Origin: Pelagomonas calceolata
Lineage: Eukaryota > Sar > Pelagophyceae > Pelagomonadales > Pelagomonadaceae
DNA: 64,000 nucleotides
Direction of reading: 5' to 3'
NCBI GenBank assembly: GCA_918797485.1
Contig: CAKKNE010000004.1
Coordinates: 2,790,001 to 2,854,000 of the forward strand
Shown: positions 37,273 to 46,000 of the stretch, one piece after another
How positions within the stretch are numbered: the first letter of the stretch is position 1
Layout of the letters: every line of letters begins with the position of its first letter
Notes under the pieces: model-generated
Told to the model about the DNA's origin: nothing
Databases searched by the model: none
The model's input: the letters and a program-made list of their open reading frames with translations, nothing else
Program-made: the position numbers and the translations under genes

Positions 37273-37868
37273 CGTCGCGGCTAGCCAGCCCGCCGCACGC
37301 CGTCGACGCAACCCCCGTAGCTCCACCGCAACTGCGCAGCATGTACCTCGGGGCCCCTCGGCGACCTGGTGCGGACGTCGCTGTACCTCGCGGGCCTCGC
37401 GCGGCGCTCGTACGGTACGAGGGTACGCATGTGTCGCCAAACTCCGGGAATCCACTTTCCTCAACGGAACGCGTCGCACAGCGGGCAAAAAAAAATAAGC
37501 TTAACCCTGAATCTCGAGATCCGTAGTCTCGCGCCTTGTAGCGCATCTGTAGATGCTTATCCATTGGGTGCAACTGTCCTTTTTATGGGACATCCATAGC
37601 GACGGATAAAATCGCTACAGGGATTCGAAAGGGAGCTCACGTCTCAGCTATCGGCCGAGAGCTGCGGAGCCCTCGGTCGCATGCGATAAGAAGCAATCGT
37701 CAGCAAAGCCCGAGAGCCAGGCAAGTGGCGCGCTCGAGGCCGCCACTGCAACCCACCGGCAGAAAATAGACTACAGGCTTTTTGCTCGAGACGACACGAC
37801 CGCGACGGCCCTCTGACAGCAGCAAGACGGCCTGCGAGCGGCACGGTCCAAAGTTCAGGATTTGAATC
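37273..37868 (-). repeat. long inverted repeat, right arm
   Basis: Reverse complement of the left arm (34854-35420). Slightly longer because of an insertion of about 22 bp near 37318-37342. Contains the second permuted tRNA-like gene. Confidence 0.85.
37503..37629 (-). tRNA. circularly permuted tRNA-Arg(ACG) gene, copy 2
   Basis: Same sequence as 35093-35219 on the opposite strand, including every stem, the ACG anticodon loop and the downstream T run (A9 on the plus strand at 37487-37495). Both copies being intact argues against decay, though the arms may be kept alike by gene conversion. Confidence 0.68.
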
Positions 37869-38035
37869 CCAGGTGCCCCCGCCGCTGCCTCTACGCGGCG
37901 CGGCGGGACCCGCGTGGTCGAAGCGACGCGCGTTCGGCGCGGAGCACGACGACGACGGCCGCGTAAGGCGTCCCGTAAACAAAATCTGAACTCGGACGGC
38001 GCGACGGCGACTCGTGCCAGATGATGAATCGGTCC

Positions 38036-38075
38036 CAGGGGCTCCGCCCACTAGTCCTAGCACCCGGGGTGCCGC
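38036..38075 (-). repeat. CTAG-rich interspersed repeat fragment, copy B
   Basis: Reverse complement reads GGTGCTAGGACTAG followed by TGGGCGGAGCCCC, as at 30461-30496 without its internal duplication. Lies just 3' of the eL24 gene. Confidence 0.6.
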
Positions 38076-38138
38076 GGGCGCGTAACTGAATAGGAGTTGA
38101 ACCGCCCCCACGACGACACAGAATAAATACGAGGCATT

Positions 38139-38606
38139 TTACAAGCGCTTCCCGCCCCGCGCGTTCTTGTTGCCCCCCTTGGGCTGCTTCATCTGCTTCG
38201 ACTGCTTCGGTTGGGAGGCTTTGGCCTTCTGCTTGGCCGCCTTCTTCTCCTTGGCGCGCTCCTTGACCTCGCGCATGGCCGCTTCCCGCTGCGCCGACCG
38301 GATCTCGGGCTTCTGCGTGCGCAGCTTCTTGATGTCCTCGGCACTGGTCCCGACGATCGCGCGCTGGACCTTGACGACGCGCCGCGTGCGCTTCTTGGCG
38401 ACGCCCTCGTTGAGGCCCTTCTTGTTCATGATGCGCCACCGCTGCGTCCAGACGAGCTTGGCGGGTTTTTTGCGCTGGTTCATGAGCGACTTGCACTTCC
38501 GCGTGATGACCATGAGCGGCGTGCCGTCCCGCCGCACCATCTTCATGCCGTGGCCGGGAAAGATGTTGAACTCGCTGAACGCGCACTTGTCGTACTTGAC
38601 GACCAT
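38139..38606 (-). CDS. RPL24: ribosomal protein eL24
   Basis: 155 residues, typical for cytosolic eL24. The N-terminal domain has FNIFPGHGMKMVRRDG and the conserved RKCKSL block, followed by LVWTQRWRIMNKKG, RRVVKVQRAIVG and the basic Lys/Ala/Gln-rich tail (KAKASQPKQSKQMKQPKGG). The usual N-terminal Cys cluster is reduced, as in many eukaryotes. Component of the 60S subunit near the intersubunit bridge. A GA/CT tract lies just upstream of the ATG. Confidence 0.93.
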   Translation of the reverse strand: MVVKYDKCAFSEFNIFPGHGMKMVRRDGTPLMVITRKCKSLMNQRKKPAKLVWTQRWRIMNKKGLNEGVAKKRTRRVVKVQRAIVGTSAEDIKKLRTQKPEIRSAQREAAMREVKERAKEKKAAKQKAKASQPKQSKQMKQPKGGNKNARGGKRL

Positions 38607-38643
38607 CCTGCGCGGGTTGTTGGGTGAGTTGCCCCGTCTCTCG

Positions 38644-38679
<36 letters not shown>

Positions 38680-39475
38680 GGCGGCGTCGAGCGGTGGTGA
38701 GCCGGCTCGCCGCCGCCGCCGACTCGCCGCAGCGTGCGGCGGCGGCGTGGGCCGTGGCTAGCGCGGTCGCGGCGCCGGGCCCGCCACCGTCGCGCCGCGC
38801 CCTCGCCGCTGGCGGCTTAAGCGTGCCACGACTGATCTATGCGTGCGCCGGCGTCCTCTCCGGCCGTCGCTCGCCGCAGAGGCCCGCAGCGGCTCGCGTG
38901 CGGCTGTGCTGAGTGAGTGCTGCAAAGACAGCCCTCAGCTCGCTAAGGCCGGCACGGCAGCGCAATCGGCTCGGCGTGAGCATCCGTAGCGTTCAAATGA
39001 GCATTTCTATCGACTCCGTATCGCACTTGCTGGACCAAAGGCGCCGCGCTGGGCCCACCTTTGCCACTCGCTGTCCTCGCAAAATGCAAAAAATGAAATT
39101 GCGGAGCCTCCTTTTACGCCTCGGCGCGCGCCTACGATGTCTCTCGTGAGCCTCTGGAGTCCTCAGGAACCCAAAAGTCGACCGCTTCGCAATAAATGAG
39201 CAGCCGCACGCGGTCTACTGGCAGACGAGTCCGCGACCGGGCCGGCGCGCGCGGTACGCGACCGTGAACAGACGACTCCTAGGAGCCACGAAGGCGCCGC
39301 GACGCCGCGCTATCTTGCGGGCCGCTGGGAGGGGCCTCCTTGCCGGCCCGGCCCAAAAAAGCCGCGCGCGAGGCGCAAAACCGACGCATCGCCGGCCCGA
39401 GGCAGCCACCGCACCGCCAGCTATCCATCGGACAAAAGCGCCGCAGCCCCAGCCCCCAGAAAACGACGAGCGCTC
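38607..39475. other. intergenic region, 869 bp
   Basis: The longest gap. It contains the CT tract at 38637-38679 near the eL24 start; the rest has frames without recognisable content and no tRNA or palindrome copy. A divergent promoter is expected here. Confidence 0.5.
38637..38679. repeat. (CT)n / (GA)n tract
   Basis: Nearly perfect CT dinucleotides on the plus strand, i.e. GA on the coding strand of eL24, 31-73 bp upstream of its ATG. GA-rich tracts are common in ribosomal-protein promoters and 5' UTRs; a role here is inferred. Confidence 0.85.
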
Positions 39476-40438
39476 ATGGGCCAGCAGACATCATCACACA
39501 ACGACGCGCCGCCGCCGCCATCAATACCGTTAACGCCGCGCTGCGGGCGCGCCGTCCGCCAAGTGAACGACGTTTTAGAAAGGGGCGGCTGGCGCGTCTT
39601 CGAGAGCTGCGACGACGACTTCACCGGCGTCGTTGCAATAGAAGAAATAAGGGCCAAGTTCATTGAAGTATTACGGTCGTCCACGACGGCGTCGTCGCTA
39701 TCATTGCCTGCTTTAAACGCCTTCCTCGCCTGTTGCGATCGGGGCGACGGGTTTGTGGACCACGGCGGGTGGAACGTGTTAAGGGAGAACGTCGCTCGCA
39801 TAGCAAAGCGGGAAACAATTGAGGCGCCGCCGGGCCATCCGCAAGGTGCGCTGGTCGTGCTGCCGCCCGGCGCTCTGGTACGGGAGGGTGTTCAACGGGA
39901 CGCGCCTAGAAAGGCCAAGCTCAAAACGGGCACGCAACTGTTGGCGATGGGCGACGAGGAGGTGCTGGGCGACGGCACACGTCGAACGCGAGTGACGTGG
40001 TCCCTGGCCGACGAAGGTTGCGTCGGCTGGGTCTCGTCGAAGAACTGCGCGCCGCTCGCCGCGCCGCCCATAGTAATCGACGCCGCGCCGCCGCGGACGC
40101 CGCCGCGCCGTTCTACGACGTGGCTCGACCGCGCGGCCGCCGCGTCGAGCGGGAGCCCCACGCGCACGCGGCCCGACGCGCTCCTGCTCGAAGGCAACGC
40201 GCGCTTCCTCGAGCGCTTCTCGCCGGAAAGACGCGCCTACCTCGACCTCAAGCTGCGCGTCGCGGCGTCTCGTAGAGTGGCCTTCCTCTCGACAACGGCG
40301 TCGCCTCGATGGCGTCAAGTGGACGTACACACAGGCGCCGCGTCCTCACGCCGCGGACGCCGAGCCGCGACTCGCTCGACGAGGCGGCGGAGACGTCGCC
40401 GCGGCCCAGGGCGGACTGGACGCCAAGAAGACGACTGA
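39476..40438 (+). CDS. SH3-like / EF-hand-like protein
   Basis: 320 residues. The start MGQQTSSHN may be N-myristoylated (Gly at 2). A helical region (about 20-110) with DDDFTGVVAIEEIRAKF and DRGDGFVDHGGW recalls degenerate EF-hands. A beta region (about 115-200, LKTGTQLLAMGDEEV, EGCVGWVSSKNCAPL) looks SH3-like. The last part becomes Arg-rich and overlaps the next gene by 130 bp in another frame, so the true 3' end may differ (missed intron or fused gene). Function unknown. Confidence 0.55.
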   Translation: MGQQTSSHNDAPPPPSIPLTPRCGRAVRQVNDVLERGGWRVFESCDDDFTGVVAIEEIRAKFIEVLRSSTTASSLSLPALNAFLACCDRGDGFVDHGGWNVLRENVARIAKRETIEAPPGHPQGALVVLPPGALVREGVQRDAPRKAKLKTGTQLLAMGDEEVLGDGTRRTRVTWSLADEGCVGWVSSKNCAPLAAPPIVIDAAPPRTPPRRSTTWLDRAAAASSGSPTRTRPDALLLEGNARFLERFSPERRAYLDLKLRVAASRRVAFLSTTASPRWRQVDVHTGAASSRRGRRAATRSTRRRRRRRGPGRTGRQEDD

Positions 40439-41799
40439 AATTCTACGGCCGGCGCCTCGCCGACGACTCGCTGTCGGATAATCAAATCAAACGGCTGCGC
40501 GAGGGCCTGCTCGGCGAGTACGGCCTCAATTGGAGGCGCGACCGCGAGCGCGACGTGGCCGCCGCGCTCGCAAAGGCCGCTTCAGATTTGAGGGAGGGCG
40601 CCATGGGCGAGATCTGGCGGAGCGGCCGCGCGGGCCGGCCGACGCGGCGCCACGTCCTCGCGCGGCTCCTCCACGCCGTTTCTGTGATCGCGGCGCCGGA
40701 CCCCGCGCTCGTGACGCCGAGCCGCGTCGAGCGCGTCGCGCGCGGCCTGTCGTCGGCGTCGACGCGCGACTTGTTGTTGCTGTCGCGCTGGGCGTCTTCC
40801 GAATTTGTACGCGCGTCGGAAGCCGTTAAAAGGTGGAGCGAGAATGTCACGTCGCCGCGGCCCATGCTGCGGCCCAAGTTTTTGGAGCGACAAGCTTTAG
40901 ATGCGCTCGTGTCCGTGGCCATGACATCGTGCGGCGCGGACGCGTCACCGAACGATATGAAACATGCGATCGCGACGCGCTTCGATCGGATCACGCGAAG
41001 TCGCTTGCTGGCGGAGATGCCCGCGCCGTCCCGAATCTGGTGCGTCTCGGACCTGCATATCGACGTGCCCCTGAACCTGGAGCGGTGCCTCGCGTTCGAG
41101 GCAAGACCGGACGATGCACTAATCGTGGCCGGCGACGTCTGCTCCGAGCCGTTGTTGTTTGAAAAGTTCTTTGGGGACGTCGTGAAGAAGTTCAAGTATG
41201 TGTTTTATGTGCCGGGCAACCATGATTTGTGGTGTTTGAGCGAAGGCGACCTCGCGTCGGATTCCCTCACGAAGATGTTCCGGCAGCTACTCGTTTGTGA
41301 TCGCCTGGGCGTGATCACGCATTCAGTACGCTTTTCGAACAACGTGTGTCTGGTGCCTTTACTAGGATGGTACGACCCTTCATTTGTCGACGGCGACGCC
41401 GAGGACTGGATTTCTGGATTCGACCCGTTTTGTCGGTGGCCCGATTGTTTGGGGGACGACGCGAGCGTGGCGCAATTCCTAGCTTCGCTGAACGAGGCCT
41501 CCGTGCGCTCTGTGAGACAGTTAGAAAACGCCGTCGTGCTCTCGTTCTCGCACTTTCTACCTCGATCGTCTCTCTTCGAGGGCGCGGGCGGCTGCCGGAG
41601 CCTAGGCAAGGTCATGGGCGACGCCCGGTTGGAAGATCAGATCCAGCGCCTCTGTTCCTCGGTCCACGTCTTTGGGCACTCGCACATCGACGTCGACTGC
41701 GTTTTGGACGGCGTGCGCTACGTGCAGCACGCTTTGGGTCATCCCGAGGATGGTGTGAGTGAGGCGTACCAGCCCGTCGTCGTCTGGGACGCGTACTAG
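40309..41799 (+). CDS. calcineurin-like metallophosphoesterase
   Basis: 496 residues. The catalytic domain is in the C-terminal half, with all family motifs in order: D248-x-H250 in CVSDLHID, GD in VAGDVCSEP, GNHD (about 303-306), SHFLP and the final GHSH in HVFGHSHID. These residues bind two metals and cleave phosphoesters. The first 240 residues are Arg- and Ala-rich and of unknown role. The ATG overlaps the previous gene; an upstream exon shared with that gene is possible. The substrate is unknown. Ends 20 bp from the convergent gene. Confidence 0.85.
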   Translation: MASSGRTHRRRVLTPRTPSRDSLDEAAETSPRPRADWTPRRRLKFYGRRLADDSLSDNQIKRLREGLLGEYGLNWRRDRERDVAAALAKAASDLREGAMGEIWRSGRAGRPTRRHVLARLLHAVSVIAAPDPALVTPSRVERVARGLSSASTRDLLLLSRWASSEFVRASEAVKRWSENVTSPRPMLRPKFLERQALDALVSVAMTSCGADASPNDMKHAIATRFDRITRSRLLAEMPAPSRIWCVSDLHIDVPLNLERCLAFEARPDDALIVAGDVCSEPLLFEKFFGDVVKKFKYVFYVPGNHDLWCLSEGDLASDSLTKMFRQLLVCDRLGVITHSVRFSNNVCLVPLLGWYDPSFVDGDAEDWISGFDPFCRWPDCLGDDASVAQFLASLNEASVRSVRQLENAVVLSFSHFLPRSSLFEGAGGCRSLGKVMGDARLEDQIQRLCSSVHVFGHSHIDVDCVLDGVRYVQHALGHPEDGVSEAYQPVVVWDAY

Positions 41800-41819
41800 G
41801 CGTGTAATGCTCTTGGTTT

Positions 41820-42950
41820 TTAGGCGCTCCCCGCGCGTGCGCGGAGCAAGGCTTTCGCGTTTCGCAAGTCACTCTCAATCGTCCCTACCAGCGGGTGTGC
41901 GCCGCCGAGTACGCGCCGCGCCGTCGGTTCTGTCTCCTCGAGCGTCGTCACACCCTCGCGGAGATCGTCGAGCGTGGCGCTGTGGTCCGCGCAGAGCGCC
42001 TCCGCGTAGACTGACTTCATCTGGAGCGTGAAGATATGCGACTCCCCGAGAACGCGCCGCGCCACGGGAATCGTTTTGCGGAGCACTGACCTAGCTTCTT
42101 CGAAGTGTCCTAGACGTTTTAGTGTCATTGCGTAGTTGGTGGCTGCCGACATGGTACGGTTATGTTCCGCGCCCAACAGCTTCAACCGTCCGGAGTGTAC
42201 GTCTCGTTGCATCCGCAAGGCATCTTCGTACCGTCCCAGATTTCCATACGTGGCCGCAAGATTGTTCTGCATGGCGAGAATGTTGTTCTCTGACATCTCT
42301 GTATCGGTAAAGTGCCGCAGCGTCGATAACTGAGCCTCTTGCACGGAGCACGCGTCCTCGTGGTGGTCTGCTTCGAGTAAACCGTTCCCAAGCTGGTTCA
42401 TCGCCATGCTCCGAATCTGGTCCGTCTCCGGCCGCCCTAAGTACGTCTTCCAGCACCCCCACCCGAGCGCGCAGTACACGAGGCCATGGTATTGTTGCTC
42501 GCACAGGCCGCACGCGTGCCATCGCCAGAATCTCGCATTCCTCGCGTCCCAGTCCAAATTGTTCGCCTCGGCCTCGTCCATCAAAATCTTCGCCTGCTCC
42601 GCCAAGCACGACACGTGCGCGAATCCCGCCGTCCCGCGGCACGCGCACATGCGCACGAGGCCCTCCTTCGTTTTCCAATGGAGGGCCTGCGTGCAGATGT
42701 AGCACGTCTGGCCCTTGGTGTCGTCCGCGCACGCCTCGACGGCCTCCGCGACGGCCTCCTTGTATTTCTTGTCTGCATTATACTGTTCTGCGTTGCCGCC
42801 GCGGTGTATTTTCTTACACATCTGCTTGTGGCCGCGGCGCCAGTGGTCATGCTGGCAAGTGGCGTTGCAGTACCTCAATTTACATCTAACGCATCGCGGC
42901 GCGTTGTGGGCCAGTGGGGCGGCGCAGGCGGCGCATGTTGTGAGGATCAT
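41820..42950 (-). CDS. MYND/RING-CH/TPR protein
   Basis: 376 residues. A MYND zinc finger (about 6-45, CAACAAPLA, CVRCKLRYCNATCQ, HDHWRRGHKQMC) is followed by a RING-CH-like (C4HC3) finger (about 83-160: CYICTQ, CACRG, HVSC, CGLC), and then kinesin-light-chain-type TPR units (NNLAATYGNLGRYEDALRMQ and following). MYND binds peptides; RING-CH is typical of membrane-type E3 ligases but no membrane segment is visible. The combination suggests a protein-interaction or ubiquitin adaptor. Partners unknown. Confidence 0.75.
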   Translation of the reverse strand: MILTTCAACAAPLAHNAPRCVRCKLRYCNATCQHDHWRRGHKQMCKKIHRGGNAEQYNADKKYKEAVAEAVEACADDTKGQTCYICTQALHWKTKEGLVRMCACRGTAGFAHVSCLAEQAKILMDEAEANNLDWDARNARFWRWHACGLCEQQYHGLVYCALGWGCWKTYLGRPETDQIRSMAMNQLGNGLLEADHHEDACSVQEAQLSTLRHFTDTEMSENNILAMQNNLAATYGNLGRYEDALRMQRDVHSGRLKLLGAEHNRTMSAATNYAMTLKRLGHFEEARSVLRKTIPVARRVLGESHIFTLQMKSVYAEALCADHSATLDDLREGVTTLEETEPTARRVLGGAHPLVGTIESDLRNAKALLRARAGSA

Positions 42951-43079
42951 CTTGCGTTTTGCGGTGCGTTATTGGCTTGCGCGGCGGCTTGACTCGGCTT
43001 GAAAAACCCGTTTTTATTGCGCCACGCGCACGCGTGCGGGCACAGGATATTGCTAGCTTAAAATATGTATACTTATGTA

Positions 43080-46000
43080 CTACGTAACGTCGTAACTGAA
43101 CAACGCGTCCTCCTCAGCCGCGTCCGCGTCGGCGGCGCGCGGTGGTGAGAACATGTTCCACAGGGACGGCCGGCCCCGTAGTGCCGGCCGCGCCGCGTCG
43201 GTGGCCGGCGGCGACATCCTGAGGCCCCACATGGACCGAGCACGCTGGCCGAGTGCCGGCCTCGCCGCGTCGGGGGCAGCCGGAGGCGAGAGCAGGTTCC
43301 ACATCGACGCGCCGGCACCGCGGAGAGCGGCCCGCGGATTCTCGATCGCCGGAGGACTCACGCAGCCACACACCGGGTAGTCGTAGTCGTCGACCGTGTC
43401 GGACCGCACGACGTTCCGGCGTTCGTCGAAGCTCAGGAACTCGTCCCGCAACAGCTGCCAGCGGCGCTGGGGTTCGGTTAAAACATCGTCGCATCCCATA
43501 TCGACGGCCGTGACGTCGACCGTCTCGACGGGTGGCCGGACGTCGACCGTCTCGACGCCGGTGAGGTGATCGACGAGCGGCGTCTGCACGCTCGGCGTTA
43601 TAGGTTCTTCGGGGAGAGATTCTTCGCCGTCCGAAGCGTCGCTCTCGTCGTCGTCGTCGTCCTGGCGCACGCGCGGGAACAGCGGCGAGGGCGAGGACGG
43701 CGTCAGCGGCGGCACGGTCGTGTCCTTCCACGACTCGAGGCGCTTCCGCTTGATCAAGAGGATGTTCGCCGCGGCGCAGGCGCAGAGCAGCAGAAAGATA
43801 AAGCAGAGGAGAAGGATGACGTCGCGCACCGGCATCTCGTCCGCCGCCTTCTTCTTCGACGGCGGCGCGCGCGTCGGCGCGGCCGTCGGCGGCGCGAGGT
43901 CGACGCCAAAGCTCTCCGTCTTGATGGTGGCAAATAGTCCCACCATCGTGGGATCGGCGCTCGCCGCCGCGGCCGCCCGGAGGGCCGCGTCGAGGAGGCT
44001 CGGGTCGTCCATGGCCGCGCGCAGGTCGCCCTCGACGGCGGCCCTCTCGGCGGGCGTCACGCTAATCTCGAAGTCGATCGCGACGCCGTCCGCGAGGCGC
44101 CGGCGCGCCGACGCCGCCACGCGCGTGAGAGCCACGCGGTCGTCGGTGATCGCGGCCGACAGGCGACTGAGCCCGTCCCGAAAGACGGCCCTGGCCGAGG
44201 CTCCGTTCGCGTCGTCGTACGAGATGCCCGAGAACGTGGCGGAGCCGGAGATCACCGCGTAGGTCGGCTCGGCCGTCGGCGCGGGCGTCGGTACGGCGCT
44301 CGGATTGAACGGGGGGCCGGTCGGACGCGGGCTCGGCGCGGGGCTCGGCCGCGGCGTCGGCTGTGGCGTAGGCTTGGCCGACGGCGCGGGCGACGGCTCC
44401 CCGGTGGGCCGCGGCGTCGGGATCGGTGTAGGCCTGGCCGACGGTGAGGACGTCGGCACAGGCGTCGGCCGCGGCGTCGGCATCGACGTCGGTTTCGGGG
44501 TCGGCGCAAAGACGGGAGCCGCCGTCGGGTTGCCAGCTTCGGGAGTTGGCCACGGCGACGGCTCAGGCGTCGGAGCAGGAGTAGGCGCTAGCGTCGGCGC
44601 TGGCGTCGGGCGCGGACTGGGCAGCGGCGTCGGTCGTGCCGTAGGATCGAGCGACGGCACCGGCGTCGGCCGCCGAGTAGGCAGCGGCGTTGGCCGATGC
44701 GTAGGATCGGGCGACGGCTCCGGCGTTGGCCGGGGACTGGGCAGCGGCGTAGGTCGTGCAGAGGGCTCGGCCGTAGGCATCGGCGAAGGATCGGGCCAGC
44801 AGTGTTCCGGCAGGCCCGCGTCGCCGTCCTGGCACTCCTCGCCCGTCCACTGGTAGTTGAAGTCGTATCTGCAGCCCGAGCCCTTACAAGGCTCCTCGAC
44901 GCCACAGAGGACCTTGCCCTCGGCCGCACACACGTTCGTGGCCTCGTACCAGGTTTTCGGCGCAAAGTTAGCCAGGTCGGACAGGTGGCCCGCGTAGCAC
45001 TCGCCGTCTTCGTCCTTCCGCGAGCAGGTATCGGCGCCGCAGCACGCGAAGGCGATCTTCTTGCCGTCGTGCTCCGTCGCCGAGGGATCCGTCACGCACT
45101 GGAAGTCGTTCGGATCTTGGTCGCGGCCCAAGGTGATCCGCACGCCGCACACGGGGAACTCGTTCGTCGGTGCTGGGCTGGGCACGGCACTAGGGTGCAG
45201 CGTCGGTTCCATCGTCGGCGCGGTTGTCGGCACCGGCGATGGCAAGGGCGTGGGCTCTCTTGAGGGCTTCGGCGTCGGGTCTGGCGTCGGCTTGTGGCTC
45301 GGGGCTGGCGACGGCTCGGGCGAGGGCTGGGGCACCGGTACCGGCGTCGGTTCTCGCGACGGCATAGACGTCGGCGCTGGCGTCGGTCGCGGCGTCCTGC
45401 GGTGGGATGACGCTCGCGCCCCGACGACGCGAATGTGCTGACCCGACGACGCGAATGCGCTGACCCGACGACGCAAATGTGCTTCGGACGCCGCGACAAC
45501 GGTACAGGCGTCGGCGCCGGCGACGGTGCCCCTGACGGCTCCGGGGTGGGTCGCGGCGTCGGCACCGGGGAAGGGCGCGGCGTGGGCGCAAATACAGGCG
45601 CCGCAGTCGGATTTCCAGGCGTAGCCGTGGGTGCGGGCGTCGGCCTCAGCGTTGGCGCCGGAGCTGGCGCTGGCGACGGCTCCGGCGTTGGCTGGGGACT
45701 AGGCAGCGGCGTCGGTCGAGCGCTCGGCTCGGACGTCGGCAGATTAGAGGGGCGAGGCGTCGGCGCCGGCGTCGGCGAGGGCGTAGGTTCCACGGAGGGA
45801 ACCGGCGTCGGCCGAGCCGAAGGCTTTGGCGTCGGCCTGAACGAAGGTCCGGGAGACGGCACTGCTGTGGAAGGCACGTTGGTCGGCGACGACGTCGTCG
45901 GCATGGACGTCGGCACCGACGTGGGCACCATCGTCGGCATCGGCGACGGGCCCAGCGGCGCGGAGTAGGGGAACGCGTCGCCGGCGTATCGGCCGCCCTT

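Noticed and set aside
36872-37573. 233-codon minus-strand frame running into the inverted repeat
   Set aside because: Runs through the tRNA-like region and the repeat arm; not a gene.
45420-45485. Possible CRISPR-like array
   Set aside because: Only three head-to-tail 22-bp units without unique spacers, in a eukaryotic intron.
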